A stretch of DNA of 64,000 bases from the NCBI RefSeq assembly GCF_947179165.1, contig NC_077239.1, positions 310,001-374,000 on the forward strand. Reading direction: 5' to 3'. Below, piece by piece: positions 32,429 to 44,849 of this stretch (the first letter of the stretch is position 1; the number at the start of each line of letters is the position of its first letter). This DNA is from Solanum dulcamara. Taxonomy: Eukaryota; Streptophyta; Magnoliopsida; Solanales; Solanaceae. A program made the position numbers and the translations under genes. The notes below the pieces were generated by a model. It was not told the origin of the DNA and ran no database searches. It saw only the letters and a program-made list of their open reading frames with translations.

Positions 32429-35001
32429 TGGTCTGGACTAATTTAGCATTCATGAACTCAGCTTCTATCCTTCAGACCAGCTCCATCTTTCGCAACTGTT
32501 CTTGGAGAGGATTGTTTTAGACAGTTTTCCTATTACACTAATTCGATTACTTGAGCAGCACTAGCCGACCTGTGGAATGTTAATTGTTAAAAAGCAGACG
32601 GAAAAAAAGATAGTTTCTGCACATTTATATTTTTGCATGCTAAGACTCTAATTTTCAGAACATATCTCATAGTATCTATTATCATTTATTATCTATCTGT
32701 GGAAACATGAACTTGGTCTTTGAAAAAGAATTTTTTGCAGTACAACTCTGAAATTTCTGTTTAGACATCTCTAATGAAGGATATGTATGACCCTACTTGT
32801 GGGATCTGGGGAGAGTGGTGTGTATGCAGGATATGTAGGGCATCTATTTTTCATAATTTCAATTTTGTGCCTTATTTTGGTTGAATGAACCAAATAGTAT
32901 GTTTCTCCCTGATTTTGTCATGCAAAAGCAATCCATATAAACTGAAATTTTTGATCATAACTAGCATGGTCTATTATCCATGGTGAGATCTTTGAGCTTC
33001 AAAGACTTAATTTGATGAGAAGAGAAAACATGCATTACTGCAGAATACATTCACTCAAAAGTCATAGCTTAATTACAATGCAAGATTATGCAAGTAGAAA
33101 ATGAAGCAGTTTACTGGAGTATACAGTTACAAAGAACCCATTATACAAAATCTTTTAGCATGATGGCATAACCAACAAGAAAATCTATTAATGGAAGAAT
33201 GCATTGAAAAAAACTTCCAAGTTGGCTCCATTTGCAACTTGCACACACCTAAACTACAATGTGTTTGTATTACCTCCCGACTTAATTCTTCTTCTAACAC
33301 AAAATCAACAGCAGAAGTAACTGAGAGCACGCCAGAGATCCGAGATATAGACATATATAGTGGAAGTAGCCAACAAGAAACTATACAAAGCAAATAAGTA
33401 ACAAAGGGTACCCCACTCCTACTTGGAGCAATAACTGTGTAGCTTTTTTGTCTTATGAAACAATAGAAAAACTACCTTGAGCATACCTTACCTATGAATG
33501 AAACAAGTTACAACACCACAAGGTTCTAAGAGAACTCCAAAAACTGCTAATCTGGACAATAAAGCAGCTAGAAATTGATAACAAGATGTTTAAAGAAACC
33601 ACATGTTCTTGCTCACGAGTACTGAATGGCAGTGACCATACATTCATAAGAATATCCTTTACACAGAATTCAAACAAACAACACTATTGTCTTTCCTTCA
33701 CCAACTAAAGATACAATTTCCACCACAGATCATTATACATTTAATTTGGGTTTCATTTTAATCAATATAACAGATTCCCAATCCAAGGAATATAAGCACC
33801 TAGCAGATTGTTACTTATCATGATGATGTCAAACAAATGGCTGATGTTAGATCAGTGGTAAGTGGTGGCAAGTCATCAAAGAAGGAACTAAATATCACTG
33901 AATCAGCGAGAACTGCGATCACAATGTACACAAGGAGAAAAATTGGTATTGATAGTGAGTAGAAGAAGCAAGACACTACCACAAGCAGCATTGCAAATTG
34001 CACTCACGTTTTTTCATTACATCTTCGACTAAGAATGTGAAGGAATATCATCTAAAAGCACAAGGTTGGTATAATAAAGTTGTATCATCGTTGCTGCCAA
34101 GATTTGAACATCAAATGAGTCAAGTATTAGCTTTGCACTGAAGTTACAAAATAATTGAATCACAGAGAATAGATTTGAAATCTCATTTAAGAAAAAAGAG
34201 GACAGATTTGAAATGATTCATCTGACATCAGGGAAGCTAAAATGAAGTCCTAAGCAAAAAAGACCACCTTCAAGTTTGACTCCTTGGCTATGTACAAGGC
34301 ATATTGCAGACAGGACATTGCAAGAACTTGAATTATAGCTTGGCTTGTTTACTATTTTATCTTATAGATATTGACATATAAGATACTCATACAGCTTGAA
34401 TCTACTTTGAGACCCTGAGTTACCACACTCACAATAACTACCACCGATTGTATGAAACGAACAAAAAGAATGTATAGGGGCGCAATTCAGTCCTTTTCCT
34501 AGTTAAGAGAAAACAACAACAAATACAATTTACATTTCTCATCAATTTCATGCTTCATCCATCAACCCCACTTTCAAACTTCTGCATTAAAGACTGAATA
34601 ATGAAAATTTCACAGCCACCGAAAGCAAATAGATGCATGATCAACATCACCGTCATTCAAAAACTTGTGTTCCTACTCTATTTCCTCCTTTTCATTTGTG
34701 TAAATTGTTTCTTTGTGTGTGTCTGTGGGGGGCGGGGCAGGGGGGGGGAGTATATAGAAGGAGAAACTTCATTTGCAAAAGAAAAAAGATTCTCACTGAG
34801 ATAGATTAATTGGAGAATGAACAATGACTAACCTCGCTCGAAAAAATGTTCTACATTACTACATCTCAACATCCAAACAGACTCTGTGACATCCACAGAA
34901 GAATTACAGTATGAGTGACTTTTACCTAAACCTAATCAATTGCTGCTGTTTTGAAAAGGGGACGGAACTATGGAAGTACCCCATCAAGCTAACCAACTAA
35001 T
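32429..35001. other. EMC5-TAF8 intergenic region, no gene recognised
   Basis: The frames here are all short and unrecognised. A SINE-tail scrap lies at about 32787-32850 ('gaccctacttgtgggatctg'). A G-rich run, GGGGGGCGGGGCAGGGGGGGGG, lies at 34727-34748 and meets the definition of a quadruplex motif. The DNA between about 33100 and 34950 may be 3' flank of either convergent gene; no splice-consistent coding was found. Confidence 0.5.
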
Positions 35002-36126
35002 TTACAACTGGGTTAACTCCTGCTGATTATCCCTAGATTGCCTCAGTATTAACTCAGCTCTCCTCTTCTTGTCATCTCTTTCTTCATCCCGCCGGAACAA
35101 GGAAGCGTTTCTCCCAGAACCCTTTTTCAAAAGCCTCAGATCCAAAGAATCACCTAAGGCCTTCTTTCCAGGTCTAAATTCTAAACAGACAGCAAGCCTC
35201 TTGTCCGGAAGTGTTCTCTCTGTACCATCTACTGTTTCAGAGAGCCCATCCTTCATCGCCTGAATTGCTGGGGAGAACGTCTCCAGCAAAGAAACATGAT
35301 TTTTATTGTCTACCTCACTAGAAAGTTTAGCTGGAAGAGCCACAGGGTCCACATCTTTCTCACCAGCTTGAAAAGGTTTTGCAAGAAACGGGTTTTCACT
35401 TTTACTAGCACTTGAAGTAATACCAACATCATCTGGCTGCCTAGAAGTTGATGCCATTGCTGAACCATTGCACACCAATCGCTGCTGTAAATTTAATAAA
35501 GATCTTTCTGCCTTCCTTCGCTGTCTTGCTAATTCAATTTTATCAGCTCGAGGATCTGATGCCCTCTCATTCCACGTGGGGGTCCGTACATAAGTATGCG
35601 GATCAGGAAATGCAGGCAACCATGGAGGTACATACTTAAATGGAGGTGTTTCACCAATTTGGGAAAAACTGGGTATCATACTGGGATGTTTTACCACAGG
35701 AAAATGTGGAAGAGTTTGAGAAAATGGAATCTCTTCAGCAGATTCCACATACTCAACAATCTCACTAACAATACCAGAACTTAACCCACAACGGTTCACT
35801 TCCGATGCTCGTTGAAAACCAGTGGAGGCACACATATCCTCTAATCCTTGAATAATATCAAACACATTGCACTGTGTTCTTCCAGCTAAATTAGCACTAC
35901 TACTAGCAGTCTTGCCTAGGTCACGTATATACTTAATCACAATGTCTGCAAGCGATTCAAGAGCAGATTCACTGAAAATCTCAAACCCAATACTTTCACA
36001 TATCTGTGCCACCGCAGTCCTCGATATTGCTCGCCCAAAATCATCAGAACCAACTCTTTCTTCCCTAGTATTATCAACAGTACTCTCTTTCTCCCTTTTA
36101 TCCTCGGCATTACCTCCAACGATCAT
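35002..36126 (-). CDS. TAF8: TFIID subunit 8 (TAF8), single coding exon, 374 aa
   Basis: An intact frame runs from ATG at 36126 to TAA at 35002-35004; a longer start at 36132 would be TTG, so it is rejected. About residues 28-105 form a histone fold (FGRAISRTAVAQICESIGF, then ALESLADIVIKYIRDLGK). The TAF8 C-terminal signature follows at about 158-215 (PPFKYVPPWLPAFPDPHTY, then RTPTWNERASDPR and a basic ELARQRRKAERSLL helix). The tail is rich in Lys/Arg. TAF8 joins TAF10 or TAF2 in the TFIID complex that loads RNA polymerase II at promoters; this is family knowledge. An AG acceptor lies just before the ATG (about 36136) and a strong donor AGCT|GTAAGT at 36743, so a leader intron is likely. Confidence 0.92.
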   Translation of the reverse strand: MIVGGNAEDKREKESTVDNTREERVGSDDFGRAISRTAVAQICESIGFEIFSESALESLADIVIKYIRDLGKTASSSANLAGRTQCNVFDIIQGLEDMCASTGFQRASEVNRCGLSSGIVSEIVEYVESAEEIPFSQTLPHFPVVKHPSMIPSFSQIGETPPFKYVPPWLPAFPDPHTYVRTPTWNERASDPRADKIELARQRRKAERSLLNLQQRLVCNGSAMASTSRQPDDVGITSSASKSENPFLAKPFQAGEKDVDPVALPAKLSSEVDNKNHVSLLETFSPAIQAMKDGLSETVDGTERTLPDKRLAVCLEFRPGKKALGDSLDLRLLKKGSGRNASLFRRDEERDDKKRRAELILRQSRDNQQELTQL

Positions 36127-36381
36127 ATTCAAATTACTAAAAGATTTACAGCTTCTTTAACTCAAAAACCTCACCACTCAGCTCAAACCCGTGTCTTTAA
36201 TAGTAAAAGTTCACAACTTAGAAACATTACAAAAACTCCACAACTCAAAAATATGCAGTTTAAGATCCCTATACCCATTTGCAATTCATGCATACTCTAT
36301 GCATTTAAGCTGCATTAAGGAGTACAAGAACAGCCCCAATTGCCCAAAATACAAGTAGACATGAATTACAAAACTCCTAGC

Positions 36382-36650
36382 TTTTCCCAAAATTAAAAAA
36401 AAAAACAACTTGGTGATGCAAAATGTGAACCCCAGAACCCAAAACTCAACCAAATTCTTCAATAAAACCAAATACCCACCTCAAGATTCCTCAACCCCAC
36501 TTGGTAAACTCCTGTCTTTTCCCAAAAAACAAAGAAAAAATCACAACTTGGAGATGTAAAATGCGAACCCCAGAACCCAAAACTCAACCAAATTCTTCAA
36601 CAAAACCAAATACCCACCTCAAGATTCCTCAACTCCACTTGATAATTCAT
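36382..36650 (-). repeat. 138-bp tandem duplication in the TAF8 leader intron
   Basis: The block 'gaaccccagaacccaaaactc' to 'cccacctcaagattcctcaac' occurs twice with a 138-bp period (for example 36427 and 36565), with very few differences. On the TAF8 strand each copy carries CTTGAG|GTGGGTA, a good splice-donor match, so the leader intron holds two extra donor-like sites. Confidence 0.85.
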
Positions 36651-36742
36651 AAAACCTTAACTATTAGGCTACATTAACAAGTAAAACTACAACACCAAAT
36701 GCCCCAAATATACAACCAGATTGTATGAAAATGAATACTTAC

Positions 36743-36915
36743 AGCTGAATTTTTGAGACTAATTGAACTTGGGGTACCGGTTTCTTGATTAGTAAATTGA
36801 AATTGCTTCAGAAATTGAGAGAACAGAGAAGGGTTTATGGAGAGAATTTTTTGATAAACCCTAAAAGGTACACACCAAGAAAGGGATTTTTAGATCGAGA
36901 GAGTGGAGGATCGAA
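36743..36915 (-). promoter_or_regulatory. TAF8: TAF8 5'UTR exon and promoter elements
   Basis: The proposed non-coding first exon ends at the donor at 36743. A telo-box (AAACCCTAA) is seen at about 36855-36863. A GGGCTTATATG-type site lies upstream near 36966-36978. Telo-boxes together with GCCCA-type site II elements are common in promoters of plant housekeeping genes. The exact transcription start is not visible. Confidence 0.4.
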
Positions 36916-37129
36916 TACTGGAGCGGGACCTTTTTTTTATAGAAAAAGATACATTCTAATAATAGCATATAAGCCCATATAGTTTAGAAAACTCACAATT
37001 GACCCATACACCTTTTATTTTAATTATTACTTAAAGGTAAAATTATTTAGGTTGACTTCATTAAATATGATGAATAAAGTGACAGAATTTTAATTATTTT
37101 TTTCTTGAAAATATTTTGGAAGTGTGTTT

Positions 37130-37900
37130 GAAGGAGTAATTAGACTAGATATGACTTATTTGCAGTTTATCGATTACATGATGTTGAGGATTATGGTAGA
37201 CGGTTAGTAGGTAGTTGAACGTTGGTTAGTCTTTCTTATCGGTTTTGTTGTTATTACTCTCTTACTATTTTATTCTTCGATTTTATTATTATCTGTTGTT
37301 TATTTTGCTTTAGTTACCGTATTTATTTACCTGCAGCTTACAAATGACATCACTTTTGATAAGAGGACGTGGAGGTTGAGGATTATGGTAAAAGATTAAT
37401 AGGTAGTTGAACGTTGGTTAGTTTCTCTTATCGGTATTGTTGTTATTACTCTCTTACTATTTTGTTCTTCGATTTTATTATAATCTATTATTTTTTTTGC
37501 TTTAATTACCGTATTTATTTACCTGCAGCTTACAGATGACATCACTTTTGATAAGAGGACGTGGAAGTTGAGGATTATGATAAAAGATTAGTAGGTAATT
37601 GAGTATTGTCTAGTTTTCTTTGTCAGTTTTGTTGTTATTACTCTCTTACTCTCTTATCTTCGATCTTATTATTATTTGTTGTTTCATTTGTTTTAGTTAC
37701 CCTATTTATTTATTACTTCTATTGTACTTTTCACACGTGTTTTTATTATGACTTATTCATTAGTGTGTTTCCTTTCTATACTTGATTTTCTTATGTTTTA
37801 CTTGAATCGAGACTTTTCTATTTTCACAATATTAAAATAAGACTGCATACACACTACTCTCTCCATAACCCACTTGTAAAATTACAATGATACTTATGTT
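37130..37900 (+). pseudogene. RTE LINE 3' remnant with three tandem 192-bp units
   Basis: Words such as 'ttacctgcagcttaca.atga', 'gataagaggacgtgga', 'attatggtaaaagatta' and 'gtaggtagttga' match the 3' part of the RTE LINE at 20430-20530. The section with 'ttgaggattatg' is repeated at about 37183, 37376 and 37568. A diverged LINE end ('ttgaatcgagacttttc') follows near 37800. No frame survives. Confidence 0.6.
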
Positions 37901-38878
37901 ATTGTTCTTATGTTTAAAGAAATGTCTACATTTACTAAAAGCTTTTTAAGTTCAAACATAACTTAAGTGATGTCCAATTTGAGATCAGTAAAGAGTTGTA
38001 AACACCATTAAATTGAATAGAGGTTACAAAACTATAAATCTAAGAGGAAAGTTTTACATAAATAAATATGTGAACTTTGTACATAATTCAAGTAGTTGAT
38101 TTGTAACTATTCTATACTTGCATAATTTTCCATTGATGTTTTTTTTTCTGTCATCCTAGTCAATTAATTTTTCTTCTGTGTATTCTTCCTTCTCTTTTAA
38201 TGTAATGGAAGTTAATAATCAATGCACATATAAATTAAAAAATATTAGTAATTTTTGTATTTAATTGTTTATTATTCTCTTTACCTATTTAAACTATCAC
38301 CCTCTTTATATTAAAATATATCTCGATACTGAGTTGATCAAGTTTTTATTTACAATCATTAGCTTGTTTGTGTACGTCAACTCAGCACCAAGGTTTGTTT
38401 TTAATACAAAAGAGTGATAATTGAGGTATAAAATTTGTGAAAAGGTGATAGTTTAAATAGATAAATAGAACCACAGATAGTTGAGATATGTAGGCATGTC
38501 TTTTACCATTAACTCAATGTAATCTGATTAGTTAATGTTTAACAATAATCATAAATAGAACATTAGTAGCAAACTGTCACATTTCTTTAAGGATAAAAAT
38601 TATGATAGAATGGTAAATATTCTTTTATCCTTAATCTTAGAATTCGAGTTCAACCCCTGATATGAGACATTAATTTAGAAAGCGTTTTACGTTCATTTAA
38701 TAATACCAGACATTAATTTAATTTAATTTTTTTGAAAATTATGAGAAGTTCATGGGGTAAAATGTGGAACTTTAAAAACTTAAAAGAGCACATATATAAA
38801 TATAATTCTTCTTTTGGCTCACAGAGAATTGGGATAAGCCGAAAGAGAAAACTCCTAGCGTTTGAGAAGAAGAAGAAA

Positions 38879-41800
38879 ATGGAGAAGTACTTTGGAAACG
38901 CATATAGGGGCGACCCGGGAGTGCCACACGCTGACCCGGAACGATTCGTGAATATATGGATCGGCTCTGCTGCTTTCTCTGCTCTCACATGGATTAATCC
39001 ATACATGTGGACTCTTTCCAATCAATACAAGTAAAACCTGCAAAACTCACTTTTTTTTCAGTTTCTTTTTGCAACAATGTTCTGTTTTTGTTCATATTTG
39101 TTGTTAATTTGATAAAGGGGTTATCTTTATTTGGTTAAATTCTTGTGCTGTATAGTGTGTTTGTAGTTTTGAGTAGTAGTATTTGAGTTATGGTGTTTGT
39201 GGTGCAAAGAGCTATTAAAGCAAGAGAGAGAGAGCTGTAAAGGGGTTGTCTTTATTTGGCTAAATTCTTGTTTTATATAGTGTGTTTGTAGTTTTGAGTA
39301 GTAGTATTGAGTGCAAAGAGATATTATTGCTAGAGAAAGAGCTGTATAGGGGTTGTCTTTATTTGGCTCAATTCTTGTTCTATATTGTTTTGCTTACAAT
39401 TAGTTTTATATTTGTTGTTAATTTGATAAAGGGGTTGTCTTTATTTGGCTGAATTTTTGTTCTATATAGTGTGCTTGTAGTTTTGAGGAGTAGTATTGAG
39501 TTATGGTGTTTGTGGTGCAAAGAGCTATTAAAGCAAGAGAAAGAGAGAGTGTCTGGTAAAGGGGTTGTCTTTATTCGGCTCAATTCTTGTTTTATATAGG
39601 GTGCTTATAGTTTTGAGTAGTAGTTTGGACTTATGGTGTTTGTGGTGCAAAGAGCTATTAAAACAAGAGAGAAGTAAAGGGGTTATATTTATTCGGCTCA
39701 GTTCTTGTTCTATATTGTGTGCTTGTAGTTTTGAGGAATGGTATAAACTTGTGATGTTGGTGGTGCAAAGAGCTATTAAAGCAATAGAGAGAGTGGTAAA
39801 GAGGTTATCTTTATTTGGCTCAATTCTTGGTTCTATATAGTGTGCTTGTAATTTTGAGGAGTGATATCGAGATATGGTGTTGGTGGTGCAAAGAGCTATT
39901 AAAGCAAGAGAAAGAGAGAGTGTGTGGGAAATGGGTTACCTTTTTTTGGCTCAATTCTTGTTCTATATAGTGTGCTTGTAGTTTCGAGGAGTGGTATTGA
40001 CATATGGTATTGGTCAACTGTTGTTATATTTAAAGTAGGTATGGTGCTTGTTAGGAGCCTTTGTAGTTTGGTTAGGAACTTGTACGTCTCTTCGGGGATG
40101 AGTAGGACGCTTCTTACTTTTAGTTGGTATTGTTGCCTCTAGTTTTAGAGAACTTCTACTTTGCCGTAAATGACTAATTACTTGGTATTGGAATCAAATA
40201 GGTCCGAATAGAACATAACTGATATAAAGGATTCATATAGCCACCTACAACTAGTTTTGGATAAAGACAAAGTGGTATATCAAATTATGATGTTAAAAAT
40301 TGAAGTAGAGTTGAGGTCCATTTGGTGTTGTAAAACTACAAGGGAGGTCTTTTTTCACTTTGCAAGTTCCTTTATCTTTTTGGGTGGATAAGTAATTAAC
40401 CTTCAAAGCTGTTCTTGATCTTTATCTGATAAAGTTAAGGCTGTTCTCGATGTGATTATGATTGAGTTAACTGTTGACTTTACACTGCCAGTTTCTCTTT
40501 ACAGTTTAGAGTAAAACGATGTGGGGTCAGTCTATATCAAAAAAGATATTGGGTCAATCTGTTTTTGATCAAGGAGTTGAGTAAGGTTGTTTTTCCTGCT
40601 CACTTTAGCCCTTTCTCCATCCCCATTGAGATGTCCGGAACATTGTCGATGCTCGACATTTCCATTTGGCATGTTCCAAAATGGAAATATCGGTGAATAT
40701 AGGTTTTGCGTATTTAGGTTTCTTAACCCTCTTAGTGGATATAATCCTAAAAATTTGTTTGCAAACAGTCAATAGAAGGTTAGTGCACACTATAATGCCT
40801 ACTCAAAGAACATAGTGTTGCTGTAATAAGTATCACTAGTTTGTTGAGCGATAGTGAGGCATTCTGTGATTTTTTCATTAGTGCAAGATTATATTGCTGA
40901 AATAGGTGTCACTAGTATGTCGAGGGCTTAAAATTGTCATTAGGCTTGTTGAGTTGCAGAAGTTTAGAATAGGTGGCACTTGATTTATACTAGCAGGTTG
41001 TCCTGCTTTATTTTCAATCTTTTATTTCATTTTTTATTTTAAAAATTAATACATACACATCTCTCTATTTTATGTTCCGTTCTACTCAAGTTCCCTCCTC
41101 TTCTAGCTAAATGACATCTGTTGGCATTTGAACAACAAAGGAGCAGTACATTCATGCTAAGTTGAACTCCTAATCTTTCTCACTATTTTGCTTCTATTTT
41201 TCTCATTAAGAACAAAGCAGTTGTTGATTACAAAAAATGGATCAGGGATTCACCTTAAGTAAAGCAAAAACTATAAGTTTTGAGGATATTTGACAATTGC
41301 TTCAAACACGGAAAATTGTCTTTAGAGTTTGCACCACCTCGAAGAAAGGAAAATCACTCTCAACCGAACTTTGTCCGAGGCTTAAATCTTGGAAACTTCT
41401 TAAGTACTGCTTTGTCCAAGACTATCAAATTAGAGCCATGAGAACATCTCTGTAGAACAGTTCTGTATTCACTAGAGAAAAACATCAATGCATGATGACT
41501 GTAGAATGCTTAGCTTGTTGGAGAGTATCTGTCTGAGCTTTCATGTAAATCTTAGTAGTAGGGTAGGAGAAACAAAAGATGGCTTATATTCTTTTTGCAA
41601 AATGTTGGTGCAGAGAGGGTGGTTTGCTGGGAGTCCGAGTGAACTGAAAGGGGTAGTGGGCCGTAATATGAGGCTCCCTTCTCTCTTTTCTTCCTGCTTT
41701 TTTTGGATAAGCATGAGGCTCCCTTCTGCGTTCCAAGTTCACATTTGGAGTTTGATAGGTCATGTTTGAAGAAAATTGGGTCATTGTTATCTTTTCCTAT

Positions 41801-42556
41801 GCTGATCTGTTACTTTATACTAATAATTTTAAAGGCTTATCTCTCGAGATCTGAAGTACAGGGCAAGGGTTATAATGATTTAAGCATAATCCATGTGCTT
41901 TCTTTTTTTGGAAATGGAAACCACTTGATCTGTTCACTTAAACAACATCATTCAAAGTTTCCGTGCATTCTTAATTTGTGATGGGGGCTCACTTTTTCCT
42001 TCTTGATCTCATTAGAACTATGCTTCTTGAGTTGTGGATGCTAGTATAGCTTCAAAACTTTAGTTTGACGCAGGTGCACTCCACTATGGCTACTTGCCAA
42101 TAGTCTCTGCCCCAGCAAGTGATTACATTTGCTATGTTAGGTACTCACAGTAGTAAGTGTTGTCTCAACGACAACCATATTACTGCAAGATTGAGATTTC
42201 TGAAAAAAATTCCTTTTTTCTGTGTGGCTGACTTATTGAATATGTTGTTATGTGCAGCTGGCATGACAAAGCCATGCTTTTTGAGCAATATCATTGGAAG
42301 AAAGCTCTCAAGAAAAATCAGGACTATGAGTTTAAGGTACTTATGTTTCTTATGTTATGATTATGTTAACTCTTATGTGCCATGTAGTTTTATAAAACGA
42401 TGATAATTTTTATTCCAATGCTTTAGTTTCAAATTGGGATGAATGTTACTGGCTTTATGTTTCTCATTTGAGTTTCATTTGTTGCAGTGGAACCAGTACA
42501 TGGATAAAGATGCACGAGACTCGTACTACTTCAATTGGCCTGTTTACTTTCCATAA
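38879..42556 (+). CDS. Small conserved plant protein, probable mitochondrial complex I accessory subunit (99 aa)
   Basis: Exons 38879-39030, 42258-42336 and 42488-42556 give 300 nt with exact phases and GT-AG junctions. The protein begins MEKYFGNAYRGDPGVPHAD, then has one membrane-like segment (about 26-47, FVNIWIGSAAFSALTWINPYMW). It ends with an aromatic, charged tail (HDKAMLFEQYHWKKAL, then DARDSYYFNWPVYFP). Size, a single membrane segment and the Tyr/Trp-rich tail resemble the beta-subcomplex (NDUFB-type) subunits. I recall plant homologues being reported in complex I preparations, but I cannot name the subunit with certainty. The gene is real with high confidence; the function is tentative. 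Confidence 0.75.
39113..40016 (+). repeat. Eight-copy tandem array of an 83-132 bp unit in intron 1
   Basis: The unit runs 'aaaggggttgtctttatttg', 'gctcaattcttgttctatat', 'agtgtgcttgtagttttgag', 'gtggtgcaaagagctattaa', 'agcaagagaaagagagag'. It starts at about 39113, 39240, 39345, 39428, 39556, 39675, 39797 and 39929. The copies differ in length and sequence. It lies just after exon 1 of the 99-aa gene, in a 3.2-kb intron that is otherwise unremarkable to 42257. Confidence 0.9.
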
Positions 42557-42819
42557 GTTTCTCCAATGTATCAGCATGCTGGTGTTTCCTTTTGAAAGTT
42601 CTGTTGATACTATGAATTCAAACATTTTTTAGCTTTGAAAAGTTTGGTGATATTTTCAAGTGCTGCATGATTTATTCCCTTAGTTTTCTCTAAATTGCTG
42701 GTCTTCCTATTTGAACTTGAGATGGACCTTATACTGAATCTGTTGTATAGGTTCATAGTACTGTGTTCTTGAGTTCTACTTAAACTTGAGATGACAAAAG
42801 AGGCGAACGATCCGTGTCC

Positions 42820-42910
42820 ACAAATTCAGAGTATTATCTCACTAGCCTCTCTATCTCTACGAGGTAGGGGTAAACTCCGCGTACGCACTATCCTTCCTAG
42901 ACCTTACTTG
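42820..42910 (+). mobile_element. SINE/RTE tail fragment
   Basis: The sequence 'cctctctatctctacgaggt', 'aggggtaaactccgcgtacg' and 'cactatccttcctagacctt' is the SINE tail found elsewhere in the window, without its (TTG)n end. It lies 3' of the complex I-like gene. Confidence 0.6.
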
Positions 42911-43139
42911 TCAGGCAATCTTATTTGCTAGTCTCTTCTGGCTTTAGGCACAACCTCAGGTGAAAAAACAGGCCAAAAGGCCCAAAATACAACCTGCCTT
43001 GTCTCATTTAAAATTTTAAATGTATAAGCTTTGATCTGTTCCGTCCTATCCTGCTCCAATTGTCATCCCTATTGAATTCATGTTCTTCAATTTGGCTTTA
43101 ATAACCTCACAACTTCTGAAATCAGCTCTAAAACAAACA

Positions 43140-44049
43140 TTGTTGGAAGTAGGGGCAGAGGCGGGTAAGGTTGAGGGGGTTTATTCAAATCCCCTTCAGT
43201 GAAAATTTACACAGTTTTATATATGGTTGAAGTTATTTTCTATGTATATATAGTAGATGTTTAAATCCTCTACAACTTCTTCGTGTGTTTACCTTTCTTA
43301 TTTTGAGCCCCCTCTGAATATTTTGACTCCGCATTGAAACTGTCCTCCTTTTCTCACCATTTTCTTGATGTCCATTAGCTTTGCTGAATAATTTGGAAAG
43401 TACTTGAGTATTGAGTTTTGATGAGCTTCTTGATGAAAAGCTTAATAAGTGTACCATGTTCTTCTAGTTTCTTTGATTTTGTTCAATCTTTTTGGATGTT
43501 TTTCAATGAACTATAGTCAGATTTCTGGATAACAACATTTTGTTATAACTTTCATGCTTTTTTGTTGAATCTATCTTTTATGTTCTATATAATCGTATTT
43601 TGTTATAACAATCCAAAAAAAAATTGATGGTCCAAATTCCAATATTTGTTATGGTCCATCTACAAATGGTGGTCACTTGTAATTCTAACATGTAATTGAA
43701 TTACTTGTATGACTTTGTCCACAATTATTGGAAGTTTTTTTAATTGTCATGTACTGTCAAAACCAAAATGTACTTTAATCCACTTAGGAGATATTGTTGT
43801 AACAGTTGATTAAATTTTGCTTGAATTCAGCTTGACTAGTTCTTTGTTCTTCTCTGTGCCTAACTAATTTTGGGTTATCAGCTCTTGTTAAATTTGTAGA
43901 GTGAAAGGATTAAAAACACATGTAAAGTATTTCGATTTTTTGAGTTTCATATCTGAATTATCAAATGTGCAAGTTTTCTACCTGAACGACGGTGATAATT
44001 GAGATGTGTTTTGATAAATAGCCGGTGATGATTTAGATTTGTTTGGTAT
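43140..44049. repeat. Dispersed repeat copies upstream of the SAUR block
   Basis: Positions 43140-43350 hold a longer copy of the repeat at 28110-28250 ('tgtatatatagtagatgttt', 'aacttcttcgtgtgtttac', 'ttgactccgc'). Positions 43900-44045 hold a decayed half of the fold-back MITE family seen at 21332-21628 ('attaaaaacacatgtaaagt', 'tgttttgataaatagccggt'). No coding sequence is seen between 42557 and 44850. Confidence 0.55.
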
Positions 44050-44849
44050 GGGAGAAAACATTTTCTTGTATTGCATGCTGTGCTGATATTGATGTTACTT
44101 GCTTGATAATTCCCTTTCTCCCACTTACTTTCCTTTGAATGAGCTAGCTATGAAGGGTACTTTTTGTTTTTTCTTCCCACTAATACCATACCTTATGCAA
44201 TCATTAATTATTGTTTGAACATATCTTTATGGTGGAACTTGGTAAGAATTTTTTTTTAATCATATGATATTCGGAACATCAAACACGTACATTGCTCTGA
44301 CTAATTTAAACTTGTATTACATAAGGTTCACTTGAAGGGAAAAACACTATGATCATCATTAGGAATTTCTTTATCTCAAAGCTCGAACTCAATACTTCTG
44401 TTTAATGATAAAGGGATCGAATCATGTGTTATTTCGTTGTGTTCGAACATAAACACGGGAGCAAAACGTTGGTTCAACGAAAAAATGAACTTTCAAGTCC
44501 ACAAATTTCATTTGTTATCTTTAAGAACTCAACTCCCTCATTGTTATGTAATGTTATGAATTAATTCCTTTCAAAATGGAACATAGTAAATTATTTTGTA
44601 ATAGAGACATTTTAAATTAGAGAACTTCTACAAATTCAAAGAAAAAATCAAATTACACTAGACACTTACTTTATTTTGAAACAATATAACATCGTCCTTA
44701 AAATATAATTAAGTCTAATTGAACAATAACATAATTAATTAACTTTTGTAAATTAATTAATTGTTGAGCACCACTAAGTTGCGCGATTTTTTTTTGAAAG
44801 ACCTTACATGTATGTAGATTCTTAATTTTTTCCAGCTACGACGTGAGAC

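Noticed and set aside
36127..36132. TAF8 start two codons upstream
   Set aside because: That codon is TTG; the first ATG is at 36126.
35069..36160. Plus-strand ORFs opposite TAF8
   Set aside because: They are antisense shadows of a strongly supported coding exon.
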